Of a DNA stretch of 15,549 nucleotides, positions 1 through 6,742 are shown one piece after another. Origin of the DNA: Acidobacteriota bacterium (GTDB lineage Bacteria > Acidobacteriota > Thermoanaerobaculia > UBA5066); contig JAEUQS010000325.1 of NCBI GenBank assembly GCA_016789625.1, forward strand, positions 1-15,549. Reading direction: 5' to 3'. The position numbers were made by a program, and so were the translations under genes. The number at the start of each line of letters is the position of its first letter. Positions within the stretch are counted from its first letter, which is position 1. The notes under the pieces are model-generated. The model did not search any database. It was not told the origin of the DNA and worked only from the letters and a program-made list of their open reading frames with translations.

Positions 1-1629
1 GAGGCCGAGGTCCGCGAGGTTCCCAGCCCGGCCACGCTCGTGCCGCTCGACGGCGGATTCGTCCAGGTGGGCGACACGTCGTACCGCGGCCGCCTCGTGC
101 TCCGCGCGACGGGGCGCGGCACGCTCCACGTGATCAACGAGGTGAACCTCGAGGACTACCTCAAGGGTGTCGTGCCCGGTGAGATGGGGCCCCGCGTGTA
201 CGACGAGATCGAGGCGCTCAAGGCGCAGACCATCGCCGCGCGCTCCTATGCGATCCGGCGGCTCGGGAGCTGGGCGCGCGAGGGCTACGACCTCTGCGCG
301 ACGCCTCGCTGCCAGGTCTACTCCGGGGTCAACGTGGAGCAGCCGCTCTCGTCGCAGGCCGTGGATGCCACGGCCGGCGAGGTCCTCGTGTGGAACGGCA
401 CCGTGTGCGACACGCTCTTCACGTCGACGTGCGGCGGCCGCACCGAGTTCGCGAACGAGGTCTTTCCCGGGTATTCCCGCGAGGACTTTCCCTATCTCGC
501 ATCCGTCCGGTGCTTCGGTGAGGGGGCAGCCACCCTCTCTTCGACGCGCACCGTCGCGAAGGGCCCGCGGTCGCTTCTCGCGCTCCGCGGGGCGGCGTTC
601 CTCGCTTTTCTCGAAGGAGATCTCGGCAAGGCCCGCAAGGCGCTTCGCGAAGGGCTCGGGCTCGAGCCCCTCGCGGGACCGAAGAGCCTCGCGCCCGAGA
701 GCTTCTATCGCGATCTCGCGAAGGTGGGAGAGCTCTTCGAGCCGGAGATCCTCACCGAAGAGCTCGAGACCGCCATCGCGCCCGCCGCCTGGTCGAAGGA
801 GGCGAAGGGCGCGTACGCCACGCTGTCGCGTTTCCAGCTCGGTTCCGGCGCGGCGCTCCCCACGGAGCGCGCGCTCACCGTCGAGGAGGCGGCAGGGCTC
901 TACCTCGTGCTCCTGACGCGGCTCGGCGACGTCGAGGAGCTGGACGCGCGGTTCCTCTCGGCCGCGGACGGCAGGCTGGAGCTGAAGACCGCGGCCGGAC
1001 GCGACTCCGTCGAGCTGCTGCCCGGAGCCGCGCTCTTTCGCGGCGGACCCGACACGTTCCAGCCCGAGGCCGCGCTCGACCTCGTGGCCGGGGATCGCGT
1101 GAAGCTCCTCGTTTCCAGGAGCGCCACGGCGCGCCGCGCGTTCGCCCTCGTCGGACCCGTCGCGGCCGCGCACGGGACCTACGAGCGGGCGTCGTCGTGG
1201 ATCCACTGGACGCGGCGCTTCACGGGTGAGGAGCTGGCCGCGAAGCTGAACGAACGCGACAGCTCCCGCTCGTACGAGCGCGTGAAGAAGGTCGAGGTCC
1301 TTTCGCGCGGCGTCTCGGGTCGCGCCACGAAGGTGCGCGTCGAGACCGACAAGGACACGCTGATGCTCTCGGGTCTCGAGATCCGCTTCGCGCTGGGGGT
1401 TCCGGAGTCGCTGTTCCGGGTCGTTTCGGGCAAGCGCGAGGGGATCCCCGGTCCTGCCGGACCGCCGGGGAGCCCGCTCTTCACGTTCTACGGTCGCGGC
1501 TGGGGCCACGGCATCGGCCTCTGCCAGAACGGCGCCTTCGGCATGGCCCTCGCGGGGAAGACCTACCGGGAGATCGTCGAGCATTACTATCCGGGAGCGT
1601 CGGTGGGGCCCGTTCCCGCACCGGATTAA
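1..1629 (+). CDS. SpoIID/LytB-domain peptidoglycan protein (5' partial)
   Basis: Cell-envelope protein of the SpoIID/LytB (amidase enhancer / lytic transglycosylase) family, expected to act on peptidoglycan outside the cytoplasm. The frame is open from base 1, so the true start lies outside; the GTG at 40 is internal or a late alternative. Visible landmarks: LEDYLKGVVPGEM near 148-186, whose Glu (codon 181-183) matches the family's catalytic acid; QTIAARSYA near 226-252; the Cys pair in LCATPRCQVY (about 292-321); TSTCGGRTE near 424-450; and the closing GRGWGHGIGLCQNGA near 1492-1536. About 220 residues (roughly 530-1188) are inserted between the GGRTE/PYL region and the late beta region beginning at WIHW. 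The insert begins with a TPR-like helix pair (LAFLEGDLGKARKALREGL). The residue before the second Cys is Arg, where His is common in the family. Family assignment is firm; precise activity is inferred. Confidence 0.9.
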   Translation, partial: EAEVREVPSPATLVPLDGGFVQVGDTSYRGRLVLRATGRGTLHVINEVNLEDYLKGVVPGEMGPRVYDEIEALKAQTIAARSYAIRRLGSWAREGYDLCATPRCQVYSGVNVEQPLSSQAVDATAGEVLVWNGTVCDTLFTSTCGGRTEFANEVFPGYSREDFPYLASVRCFGEGAATLSSTRTVAKGPRSLLALRGAAFLAFLEGDLGKARKALREGLGLEPLAGPKSLAPESFYRDLAKVGELFEPEILTEELETAIAPAAWSKEAKGAYATLSRFQLGSGAALPTERALTVEEAAGLYLVLLTRLGDVEELDARFLSAADGRLELKTAAGRDSVELLPGAALFRGGPDTFQPEAALDLVAGDRVKLLVSRSATARRAFALVGPVAAAHGTYERASSWIHWTRRFTGEELAAKLNERDSSRSYERVKKVEVLSRGVSGRATKVRVETDKDTLMLSGLEIRFALGVPESLFRVVSGKREGIPGPAGPPGSPLFTFYGRGWGHGIGLCQNGAFGMALAGKTYREIVEHYYPGASVGPVPAPD

Positions 1630-1661
1630 GATGGACGGCTGCGCCCCGAGCGATGGACGGC
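1630..1661 (+). repeat. Two 10-bp direct repeats GATGGACGGC, 22 bp apart
   Basis: GATGGACGGC occurs at 1630-1639 and again at 1652-1661, 22 bp start to start, which is about two helical turns. They lie immediately after the SpoIID stop codon and about 35-65 bp before the acyl-CoA dehydrogenase ATG. Same-face direct repeats are a usual layout for OmpR/PhoB-type or other dimeric regulators, but in a GC-rich genome a 10-bp repeat can also arise by chance. Confidence 0.35.
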
Positions 1662-1696
1662 GCGGCGATTGCTACAACGACATCTGAGGAGCACCC

Positions 1697-2896
1697 ATGT
1701 CTGCCGTTCTGGATCCGCCCACCACGACCCCGCTTCCGTCCGCGACGGAAGGCTTCGGCTTCACCCTCACCGAGGAGCAGAAGGCCATCCAGAAGATGGT
1801 GCGCGAGTTCGCCGAGAGCGAGATCCGCCCCCACGTGATGAAGTGGGACGAGGCCCAGGAGTTCCCGCGCGAGGTGATGTCGAAGCTCGGCGAGCTGGGA
1901 ATGCTCGGCGTGCTGTTCCCCGAGGAGTACGGCGGCTCGAACCTCTCGTACATCGACTACGTGAACATCGTCGACGAGCTCTCGCGCGTCGACGGCTCCG
2001 TGGGCATCTCGGTGGCCGCGCACAACAGCCTCTGCACGAACCACCTCTACCAGTTCGGCAACGAGGAGCAGCGGCGGAAGTGGGTCACGCCGCTCGCGCA
2101 GGGAAAGCTGCTCGGCGCGTGGGGTCTCACCGAGGCCGGGGCGGGAAGCGATGCGAAAGGGACGCGCACGATCGCGGTGAAGGACGGCAACCACTACGTC
2201 CTCAACGGCTCGAAGAACTTCATCACGCACGGATCCGTGGGCGACGTCGCGGTGCTCATGGCCGTCACCGACAAGACGGCCGGCACGTACGGCATCTCGG
2301 CGTTCATCGTGGATCTCCACCAGCCCGGCATCCGCTCGGGGAAGAAGGAGAACAAGCTCGGCCTCCGCGCTTCCGACACGGCGACCCTGGTGATGGAGGA
2401 CTGCCGCATCCCGAAGGAGAACCTCCTGGGCGACGAGGGCCAGGGCTTCATCCAGTCGATGAAGGTGCTGGACGGCGGGCGCATCTCCATCGCCGCGCTC
2501 GGCCTCGGCATGGCACAGGGCGCATTCGAGTGCGCGCTCGCTTACTCGAAGCAGCGCGAGCAGTTCGGAAAGCCCATCTCGGAGTTCCAGTCGATCCAGA
2601 ACTACCTCGCCGACATGGCGACGGAGATCGACGCCGCGCGGCTTCTCACGTATCGCGCCGCGTGGATGAAGGACCGCGGGCTGCCCACGACGAAGGAGTC
2701 CGCGATGGCCAAGCTCTACTCGTCGGAGGTCGCCGTGAGGGTCGCGAACCTCGCGGTCCAGATCCACGGCGGCTACGGCTTCACGAAGGACTTTCCGGCC
2801 GAGAAGTTCTATCGCGACGTCAAGCTCTGCACCATCGGCGAGGGGACGTCCGAGATCCAGCGCCTCGTCATCGCCCGCCAGCTCCTCCGCGCATGA
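1697..2896 (+). CDS. Acyl-CoA dehydrogenase (short-chain/butyryl-CoA type)
   Basis: Cytoplasmic FAD enzyme that introduces the alpha-beta double bond into acyl-CoA esters, passing electrons to ETF, in fatty-acid or branched-chain amino-acid degradation. The 399 residues match the family's usual length. Domains in order: N-terminal helical part (about 20-135, TEEQKAIQKMVREF), middle beta domain with the FAD signature LTEAGAGSD (144-152), and C-terminal helical domain with QREQFGKPISEFQ and QIHGGYGFTKDFPAEKFYRD. The Glu of IGEGTSEIQR (about residue 382) aligns with the catalytic base of the short- and medium-chain enzymes rather than the displaced Glu of isovaleryl- or long-chain enzymes. The ATG is preceded by GAGGAG (1686-1691) with a 5-nt spacer. 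Its stop overlaps the next gene's ATG (ATGA), so the two are probably translated together. Exact chain-length specificity cannot be read from sequence. Confidence 0.96.
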   Translation: MSAVLDPPTTTPLPSATEGFGFTLTEEQKAIQKMVREFAESEIRPHVMKWDEAQEFPREVMSKLGELGMLGVLFPEEYGGSNLSYIDYVNIVDELSRVDGSVGISVAAHNSLCTNHLYQFGNEEQRRKWVTPLAQGKLLGAWGLTEAGAGSDAKGTRTIAVKDGNHYVLNGSKNFITHGSVGDVAVLMAVTDKTAGTYGISAFIVDLHQPGIRSGKKENKLGLRASDTATLVMEDCRIPKENLLGDEGQGFIQSMKVLDGGRISIAALGLGMAQGAFECALAYSKQREQFGKPISEFQSIQNYLADMATEIDAARLLTYRAAWMKDRGLPTTKESAMAKLYSSEVAVRVANLAVQIHGGYGFTKDFPAEKFYRDVKLCTIGEGTSEIQRLVIARQLLRA

Positions 2897-3735
2897 AGAG
2901 GCTCGCGCTCGCTTCCCTGCTGGCGGCGCTCGCCGCCGTCGCCACTCCGGTCTCCCTCTCCGCCGAGGGACTGACTCTCAAGGTGCGGACCTCCGAAGGC
3001 TGGCAGCCCGAGGTGAAGAGCAAGACCTCGATGGCGTCGACGCTCCCCGTCTCGCAGGACGAGCCGATCGAGCAGATCGTCATCTCGTGCAAGGACGTCC
3101 CGCTGAAGTACCAGGTCTTCGTCGCGGGAGAGGGCTGGCAGGGCGCGCGGAAGAGCGGCGAGGTGGCCGGGACCGAAGGCAAACGCATCGAAGCGCTGCG
3201 CATCAGCGCGGAACGCGGCGATGTGATGTACCGCGTCGTCCCCGTGATGGGGAGCTTCTCGAAGTGGGTCAAGAACGGCGCGGACTCGGGCCGGCCGGGC
3301 TCGGATCTGCCGCTCGCCGCCATCGAGGTGGAGGTGAGGGACTACGTCGCGGCCAGCAAGCTGCTCGAGTACCGCGCCTACATCAAGGGCTCCGGGTTCA
3401 CGCCGTGGACGAAGGCGGGAGTGCGCATCGACTCCGGCGACGCCGGGATCACGGCCATCGAGGTTCGGGGCTGGAGCGACATCCGCTACGAGGTCTCGAC
3501 CACGCGGCGCGGCTGGCAGAAGACCGCGCTCGTGGGCCGGACCGCGGGCGAAGCGGAATCCGGTGAACCCATCGAAGCGCTCCGGATCTTCGGAGGGACG
3601 TACCCGATATTCTGCTGGGCGACCATGGCTCCCGGAGAGTGGGGGCTCGCCGCCCACGACGGCAAGGACTGCGGATCCGCGGGGCGGGGCCTCGTCCTCC
3701 GGGGATTCGCGCTGAGCCTCTCGTCCGAGCTGTAG
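2893..3735 (+). CDS. Secreted protein of about six ChW-like repeats
   Basis: Predicted exported protein of 280 residues. Residues 1-24 form a signal peptide (MKRLALASLL, Ala/Leu core, SLSA before Glu25). The rest is built of about six units of 35-47 residues (about 27-66, 71-104, 111-149, 158-192, 197-233, 236-276). They share the pattern Tyr-x-(Val/Ala), a Gly-Trp or Gly-Phe turn, a Gly about ten residues later, and an (I)EA(L/I)(R/E)I strand. Examples are LKYQVFVAGEGW with RIEALRI, and IRYEVSTTRRGW with PIEALRI. This resembles the clostridial hydrophobic-with-conserved-Gly-Trp (ChW) repeat, a cell-surface or adhesive module. The first and last units are the most diverged. There are two pairs of possibly structural Cys/Trp positions but no catalytic motif. 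Its ATG overlaps the dehydrogenase stop by 4 nt. Function is unknown; surface binding is inferred from the repeat type only. Confidence 0.88.
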   Translation: MKRLALASLLAALAAVATPVSLSAEGLTLKVRTSEGWQPEVKSKTSMASTLPVSQDEPIEQIVISCKDVPLKYQVFVAGEGWQGARKSGEVAGTEGKRIEALRISAERGDVMYRVVPVMGSFSKWVKNGADSGRPGSDLPLAAIEVEVRDYVAASKLLEYRAYIKGSGFTPWTKAGVRIDSGDAGITAIEVRGWSDIRYEVSTTRRGWQKTALVGRTAGEAESGEPIEALRIFGGTYPIFCWATMAPGEWGLAAHDGKDCGSAGRGLVLRGFALSLSSEL

Positions 3736-3774
3736 CGGCGACACGTCCGGATCCGCGGCGTAAGATTCCTCGCT

Positions 3775-3779
3775 GGAGG
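3775..3779 (+). promoter_or_regulatory. Shine-Dalgarno GGAGG supporting the GTG start at 3785
   Basis: GGAGG lies 5 nt before the GTG at 3785 and decides that start for the first kinase. A TAAGAT hexamer at about 3761-3766 is a possible -10 element, but I see no convincing -35, so a separate promoter here is uncertain. Confidence 0.6.
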
Positions 3780-3784
3780 CTTCC

Positions 3785-5716
3785 GTGGTCCTGACCCCCG
3801 GTCGTTTTGCACGGCCCGAGCGCGGAGGAATCCGGCTCTGGCTGCCGCATAGCGAAGTGGCTCGGCGCTACGCCGTGGACGGCGTGCTGGGCTCGTCGGG
3901 GTCCTCGGCCGCATACGAGGTCACAGAGATCGCGACGGGGCGCCCGGCGGTTCTCAAGATCCTGCGGCCCGAGGGACGCAGCGCCGCCGTCCTCGACAGG
4001 CTGGCCCGCCGGCTCCTCGCGGTGCGCGACGTGGAGAGCGAGAACGTCCTCCGGGTCTTCGAGGTCGAGCGGGCGGGGGAGGCCCTCTGCATCGTGGCCG
4101 AGCGGGCCGACGGCGAGCCGCTCTCACGCATCGTGGCGCGCGGGGCTCTGCCTCACGCCGCGGCGACGGCGCTCTTCGAAGGCATCCTCCAGGGGCTCTC
4201 GGCGCTCCACGGCGCGGGCCTCGTCCACGGCGATCTCTCGCCCGGAAACGTCCTCGTGATCCCGGAGGGCTCCGTGAAGCTCGCGGACGCGGGGGTGCCC
4301 TCTCCCTGGGAGCGCATGCCCGCGGGCAGCGAAACGCAGTACCTCTCACCCGAGGCCGCGCTGTTCCGGCCTCTCGACGCGCGCAGCGATCTCTACTCGG
4401 CCGGCGTGCTGCTTTTCGAGATGCTCACCGGGCACACGCCGTTCGACGAAGCCTCGTCCCTGGGCAGCGTGGTGGCCCGGGTCACGGCCGAGTCGCCCGA
4501 CGTGCGCGCCCTCGCTCCCGAGGTGCCGGCCTGGCTCGCGAGCGTCACGTCGCGGCTGCTGCAGAAGGAGCCCTCGGAGCGCTATGCCTCGGCCGAGGAC
4601 GTGCTCGAGGACGTTCGCGCGAGACGGGGTCCCGCGCCCCGGAGGGTGGCCCGGAGGCGGCCCAGGCCGCTGAGGTTCGCGCTCGCCGCGGTCCTCGCCT
4701 TTGCGGCCTGGGATCTCATCGAGTTGCGCCGGCCCGGTCTCTCCGAGCTGCAGCCGAGCTCCGCCGGCGGGACGCAGGCCGTCGCGGCGTCGGGCGAGGT
4801 GCTGGTCCACAAGCCCGATCTGCTGTCTCCGGCGCACGCGACGGCCGTCTCCCTGGAGGGCTTCCCCGAGCCGCTCCTAGCCGCGGTCCTCCTCGGCGGC
4901 CGCCCGGATGCCGACGCGGCCCGGCTCACGCTCTCGTTCCTCGATTCCCGAACGGGCGCTCTCGTGAGACGCGCCTCGCTGCCGCCCCTGCCTTCGATGA
5001 AGACGGCCCCCGAGGTGACGATCTCCCGCGTCGTCGCGACGGACGTCGACGGCGACGGCGCGAGCGAGATCCTCGTGGTCTATGCCGCGCAGCCGGGGTG
5101 GCCCGCCGACGCGGTGCTGTTCGATCCGCTCCGCGACCGCGGCACCGTGGTCTTCTCGGCGATCTCTCCCATCTCGTTCCTGGGAGAGGCCGATCTCGAG
5201 GAGGACGGGCTCTCGGAGCTGATCTTCACCGGGCCCAACCCGCGATTCGGCCTCGAAGGGGTCGCGGCCGTGAAGGTCCCGCGCACCGTGTACCCCGGCC
5301 GCTCGGCCTGGGCCATGACCCCGGGACTGCCGGGCCGGGGAGCCTCGCCGGGGCTCCTCTGGTACGCCCTGGTGCCTCCGTGGATCCAGCGTTCCCAGGC
5401 GCTCGCGCCCCGCTATCTCCTCGCGGCCGAAGAGCGGGCGCTCGCCATTCAGCTCGCGCCGGGCAAGCGGGTCCTTCTCGACTTCGCGGGGTTCTTCCGC
5501 ATGGATCGCGGTTCGCTCACGGGCCGGGCCCGGCTGGCCTCCCGGGAGCGGTCATACGCAGCCCTCGATCAGGTGTTCGCCTGCCTCGACGAAGGGGAGA
5601 ATCGGACGGCCGTCTCGGCTCTCGGGCGGGCGCGGAACGAGGCGCAGGAGGCCGGCGACCGTGCGCTCCTCGGATACGTGGACGCCCTGCAGCGGCCGCT
5701 GGATGCGCTGAAGTGA
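3785..5716 (+). CDS. Membrane-anchored Ser/Thr protein kinase-like protein, degenerate active site, FG-GAP-like outer domain
   Basis: 643 residues in PknB-like layout: cytoplasmic kinase fold (about 27-280), Arg-rich stretch (about 286-297), one membrane helix (about 298-314), then an outside domain. Kinase features kept: Lys58 (AVLKIL), Asp150 and Asn155 (HGDLSPGN), Asp168, SPE (188-190), and the DLYSAGVLLFEMLTG helix. Features altered: glycine loop GSSGSSAAY lacks the third glycine; the expected alpha-C Glu aligns with Arg76; HRD is HGD; the catalytic-loop Lys is Ser152; DFG is DAG. Activity may therefore be weak or absent. The outer part holds one clear FG-GAP/calcium-type motif DVDGDGASE (420-428) and a weaker one DLEEDGLSE (470-478), suggesting a beta-propeller sensor, followed by a helical C-terminus. 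The GTG start has GGAGG 5 nt upstream. It converges on the TPR gene with only 14 nt between stops. Confidence 0.92.
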   Translation: MVLTPGRFARPERGGIRLWLPHSEVARRYAVDGVLGSSGSSAAYEVTEIATGRPAVLKILRPEGRSAAVLDRLARRLLAVRDVESENVLRVFEVERAGEALCIVAERADGEPLSRIVARGALPHAAATALFEGILQGLSALHGAGLVHGDLSPGNVLVIPEGSVKLADAGVPSPWERMPAGSETQYLSPEAALFRPLDARSDLYSAGVLLFEMLTGHTPFDEASSLGSVVARVTAESPDVRALAPEVPAWLASVTSRLLQKEPSERYASAEDVLEDVRARRGPAPRRVARRRPRPLRFALAAVLAFAAWDLIELRRPGLSELQPSSAGGTQAVAASGEVLVHKPDLLSPAHATAVSLEGFPEPLLAAVLLGGRPDADAARLTLSFLDSRTGALVRRASLPPLPSMKTAPEVTISRVVATDVDGDGASEILVVYAAQPGWPADAVLFDPLRDRGTVVFSAISPISFLGEADLEEDGLSELIFTGPNPRFGLEGVAAVKVPRTVYPGRSAWAMTPGLPGRGASPGLLWYALVPPWIQRSQALAPRYLLAAEERALAIQLAPGKRVLLDFAGFFRMDRGSLTGRARLASRERSYAALDQVFACLDEGENRTAVSALGRARNEAQEAGDRALLGYVDALQRPLDALK

Positions 5717-5730
5717 TCTGAAATGACTCC

Positions 5731-6639
5731 TCACCCCTTGACGCGCTTGAGGTCCTTCGCGAGCGCTTCGTTCTTCGGCGCGAGCTTCTGCGCCTCGGTG
5801 AGCGCGGCCAGGGCCTGAGGCTTCCGGCCGAGCTTCTCGAGCAGCAGGCCCCGCGTCCAGTGCAGCGCCGTGAGAGAAGGGGGATCGGGCGCGGCCACGA
5901 CGCCCGAGGACGTGGCAGGCACCGCGAGCGCTTTGTCGAGCGCCTCGAGGCCCTTCTCCAGCTCCCGGCCGCTCGAGAGCGCGACGCGGCCGAGGACGTA
6001 CTTCGGCCACGGGCTCTCGGGCAGCTTTCCCGAGGCCTCGCGCACCAGCGTGAACGCGTCGTCGTACTTCTTCTGCTCGATGAGCACCATGCCGAGCGGC
6101 TGGAAGCCGCGCACGGCGTCCATCTCGTAGGCCTTGCGGTACTCCTTCTCGGCGAGCGGAAGGTCTTTCTCCATGCGCGCGATCATCCCGCTCGCGAGGT
6201 GCCCGCGACCGGCGTCCAGCTTCGCGATCTCGGCGGCCTGCTGCTTCGCCTTCTCCTTGTCGCCTCCGGCGATGCCCGGAGCCAGCATGTGGAAACGGAT
6301 GAGGTCCATGCGGACGCCGATGTTCGTGGGCTCGAGAAGGGCAGCTCTTTCCCAGGCATCCCGGCATTTCTTACCCCAGGAGATCTTGGTGAAGATCGAG
6401 GCTTCGAGCGCCTTCGAGCCGTAGGAGCGACCCATCCAGTGGAAGACCTCGGCGCTCGAGGGGGCGAGCTTCACGGCTTTCTCGCCGGCCGCAACGGCCG
6501 CGTCGACGTCTCCACCCTCCAGGGCCTTCTTCATCGTCGTGAAAGCGGCCGATGCCTCGGGAGTCAGGTTTTCGGCGCGAGCCGCCCCGAACGCGACGAG
6601 AAGGGTGAGGGCGAATGCCCCTCTGAACGAACGACGCAT
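5731..6639 (-). CDS. Periplasmic TPR-like repeat protein
   Basis: 302-residue protein starting with a signal peptide (MRRSFRGAFALTLLVAFGAARA, probable cut before Glu23). The remainder is helical and reads as degenerate tetratricopeptide repeats. Units include an early one ending EKAVKLAPSSAEVFHWMGRSY, AERGHLASGMIARMEKDLPLAEKEYRKAYEMD-like helices in the middle, EQKKYDDAFTLVREASGKLPESPWPKYVLGRVAL, and a last clear unit ALAALTEAQKLAPKNEALAKDL. TPR proteins are scaffolds for protein contacts; no enzymatic motif is visible. I chose the ATG at 6639 because GGAGG lies 4 nt before it (plus-strand CCTCC 6644-6648) and it begins the signal peptide; an in-frame ATG at 6666 would add nine residues before the signal peptide. 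It is divergent from the propeller kinase and convergent with the degenerate kinase. Specific role unknown. Confidence 0.9.
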   Translation of the reverse strand: MRRSFRGAFALTLLVAFGAARAENLTPEASAAFTTMKKALEGGDVDAAVAAGEKAVKLAPSSAEVFHWMGRSYGSKALEASIFTKISWGKKCRDAWERAALLEPTNIGVRMDLIRFHMLAPGIAGGDKEKAKQQAAEIAKLDAGRGHLASGMIARMEKDLPLAEKEYRKAYEMDAVRGFQPLGMVLIEQKKYDDAFTLVREASGKLPESPWPKYVLGRVALSSGRELEKGLEALDKALAVPATSSGVVAAPDPPSLTALHWTRGLLLEKLGRKPQALAALTEAQKLAPKNEALAKDLKRVKG

Positions 6640-6643
6640 GGTT

Positions 6644-6648
6644 CCTCC
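6644..6648 (-). promoter_or_regulatory. Shine-Dalgarno GGAGG of the TPR gene
   Basis: On the minus strand GGAGG is followed by four bases and the ATG at 6639. It favours that start over the in-frame ATG at 6666. Confidence 0.65.
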
Positions 6649-6700
6649 GGCATGCCAGATACGCATGTGCGCCGGGAGTGTTCAAACCCCGTGCCGCGAT

Positions 6701-6729
6701 CTGGCGTCCTCTCCGCGGGACGGGATAAT
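6701..6729 (+). promoter_or_regulatory. Candidate sigma-70-type promoter of the propeller kinase
   Basis: GATAAT at 6724-6729 matches the -10 consensus at five of six positions. A weak -35 (CTGGCG, 6701-6706, three of six) sits 17 bp upstream. Transcription would begin near 6736, only about 6-7 nt before the ATG at 6743, giving a very short leader; consistent with this, no Shine-Dalgarno is visible before that ATG. The region 6640-6742 separates two divergent genes, so it must hold start signals for both. I could not identify the minus-strand promoter. Confidence 0.4.
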
Positions 6730-6742
6730 CCCCCCGACGATC

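Noticed and set aside
1481..2767. 428-codon minus-strand frame opposite the acyl-CoA dehydrogenase
   Set aside because: Composition (His/Arg/Val/Leu-rich, no domains) is that of an antisense shadow; the plus-strand enzyme is certain.
1669..2892. In-frame extension of the ChW-repeat protein upstream through the dehydrogenase gene
   Set aside because: The extension reads as Arg/Gly/His-rich antisense-like sequence. The ATG at 2893 begins a clear signal peptide and overlaps the dehydrogenase stop in the usual ATGA manner.
3667..3764. Two GGATCCGCGG-type motifs about 90 nt apart near the end of the ChW gene
   Set aside because: Short palindromic GC-rich words, one inside coding sequence; likely chance and no supporting context.
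6539..6742. Longer N-terminus for the propeller kinase
   Set aside because: It would overlap the divergent TPR gene and add sequence before the glycine loop unrelated to kinases; the ATG at 6743 starts right at the kinase fold.
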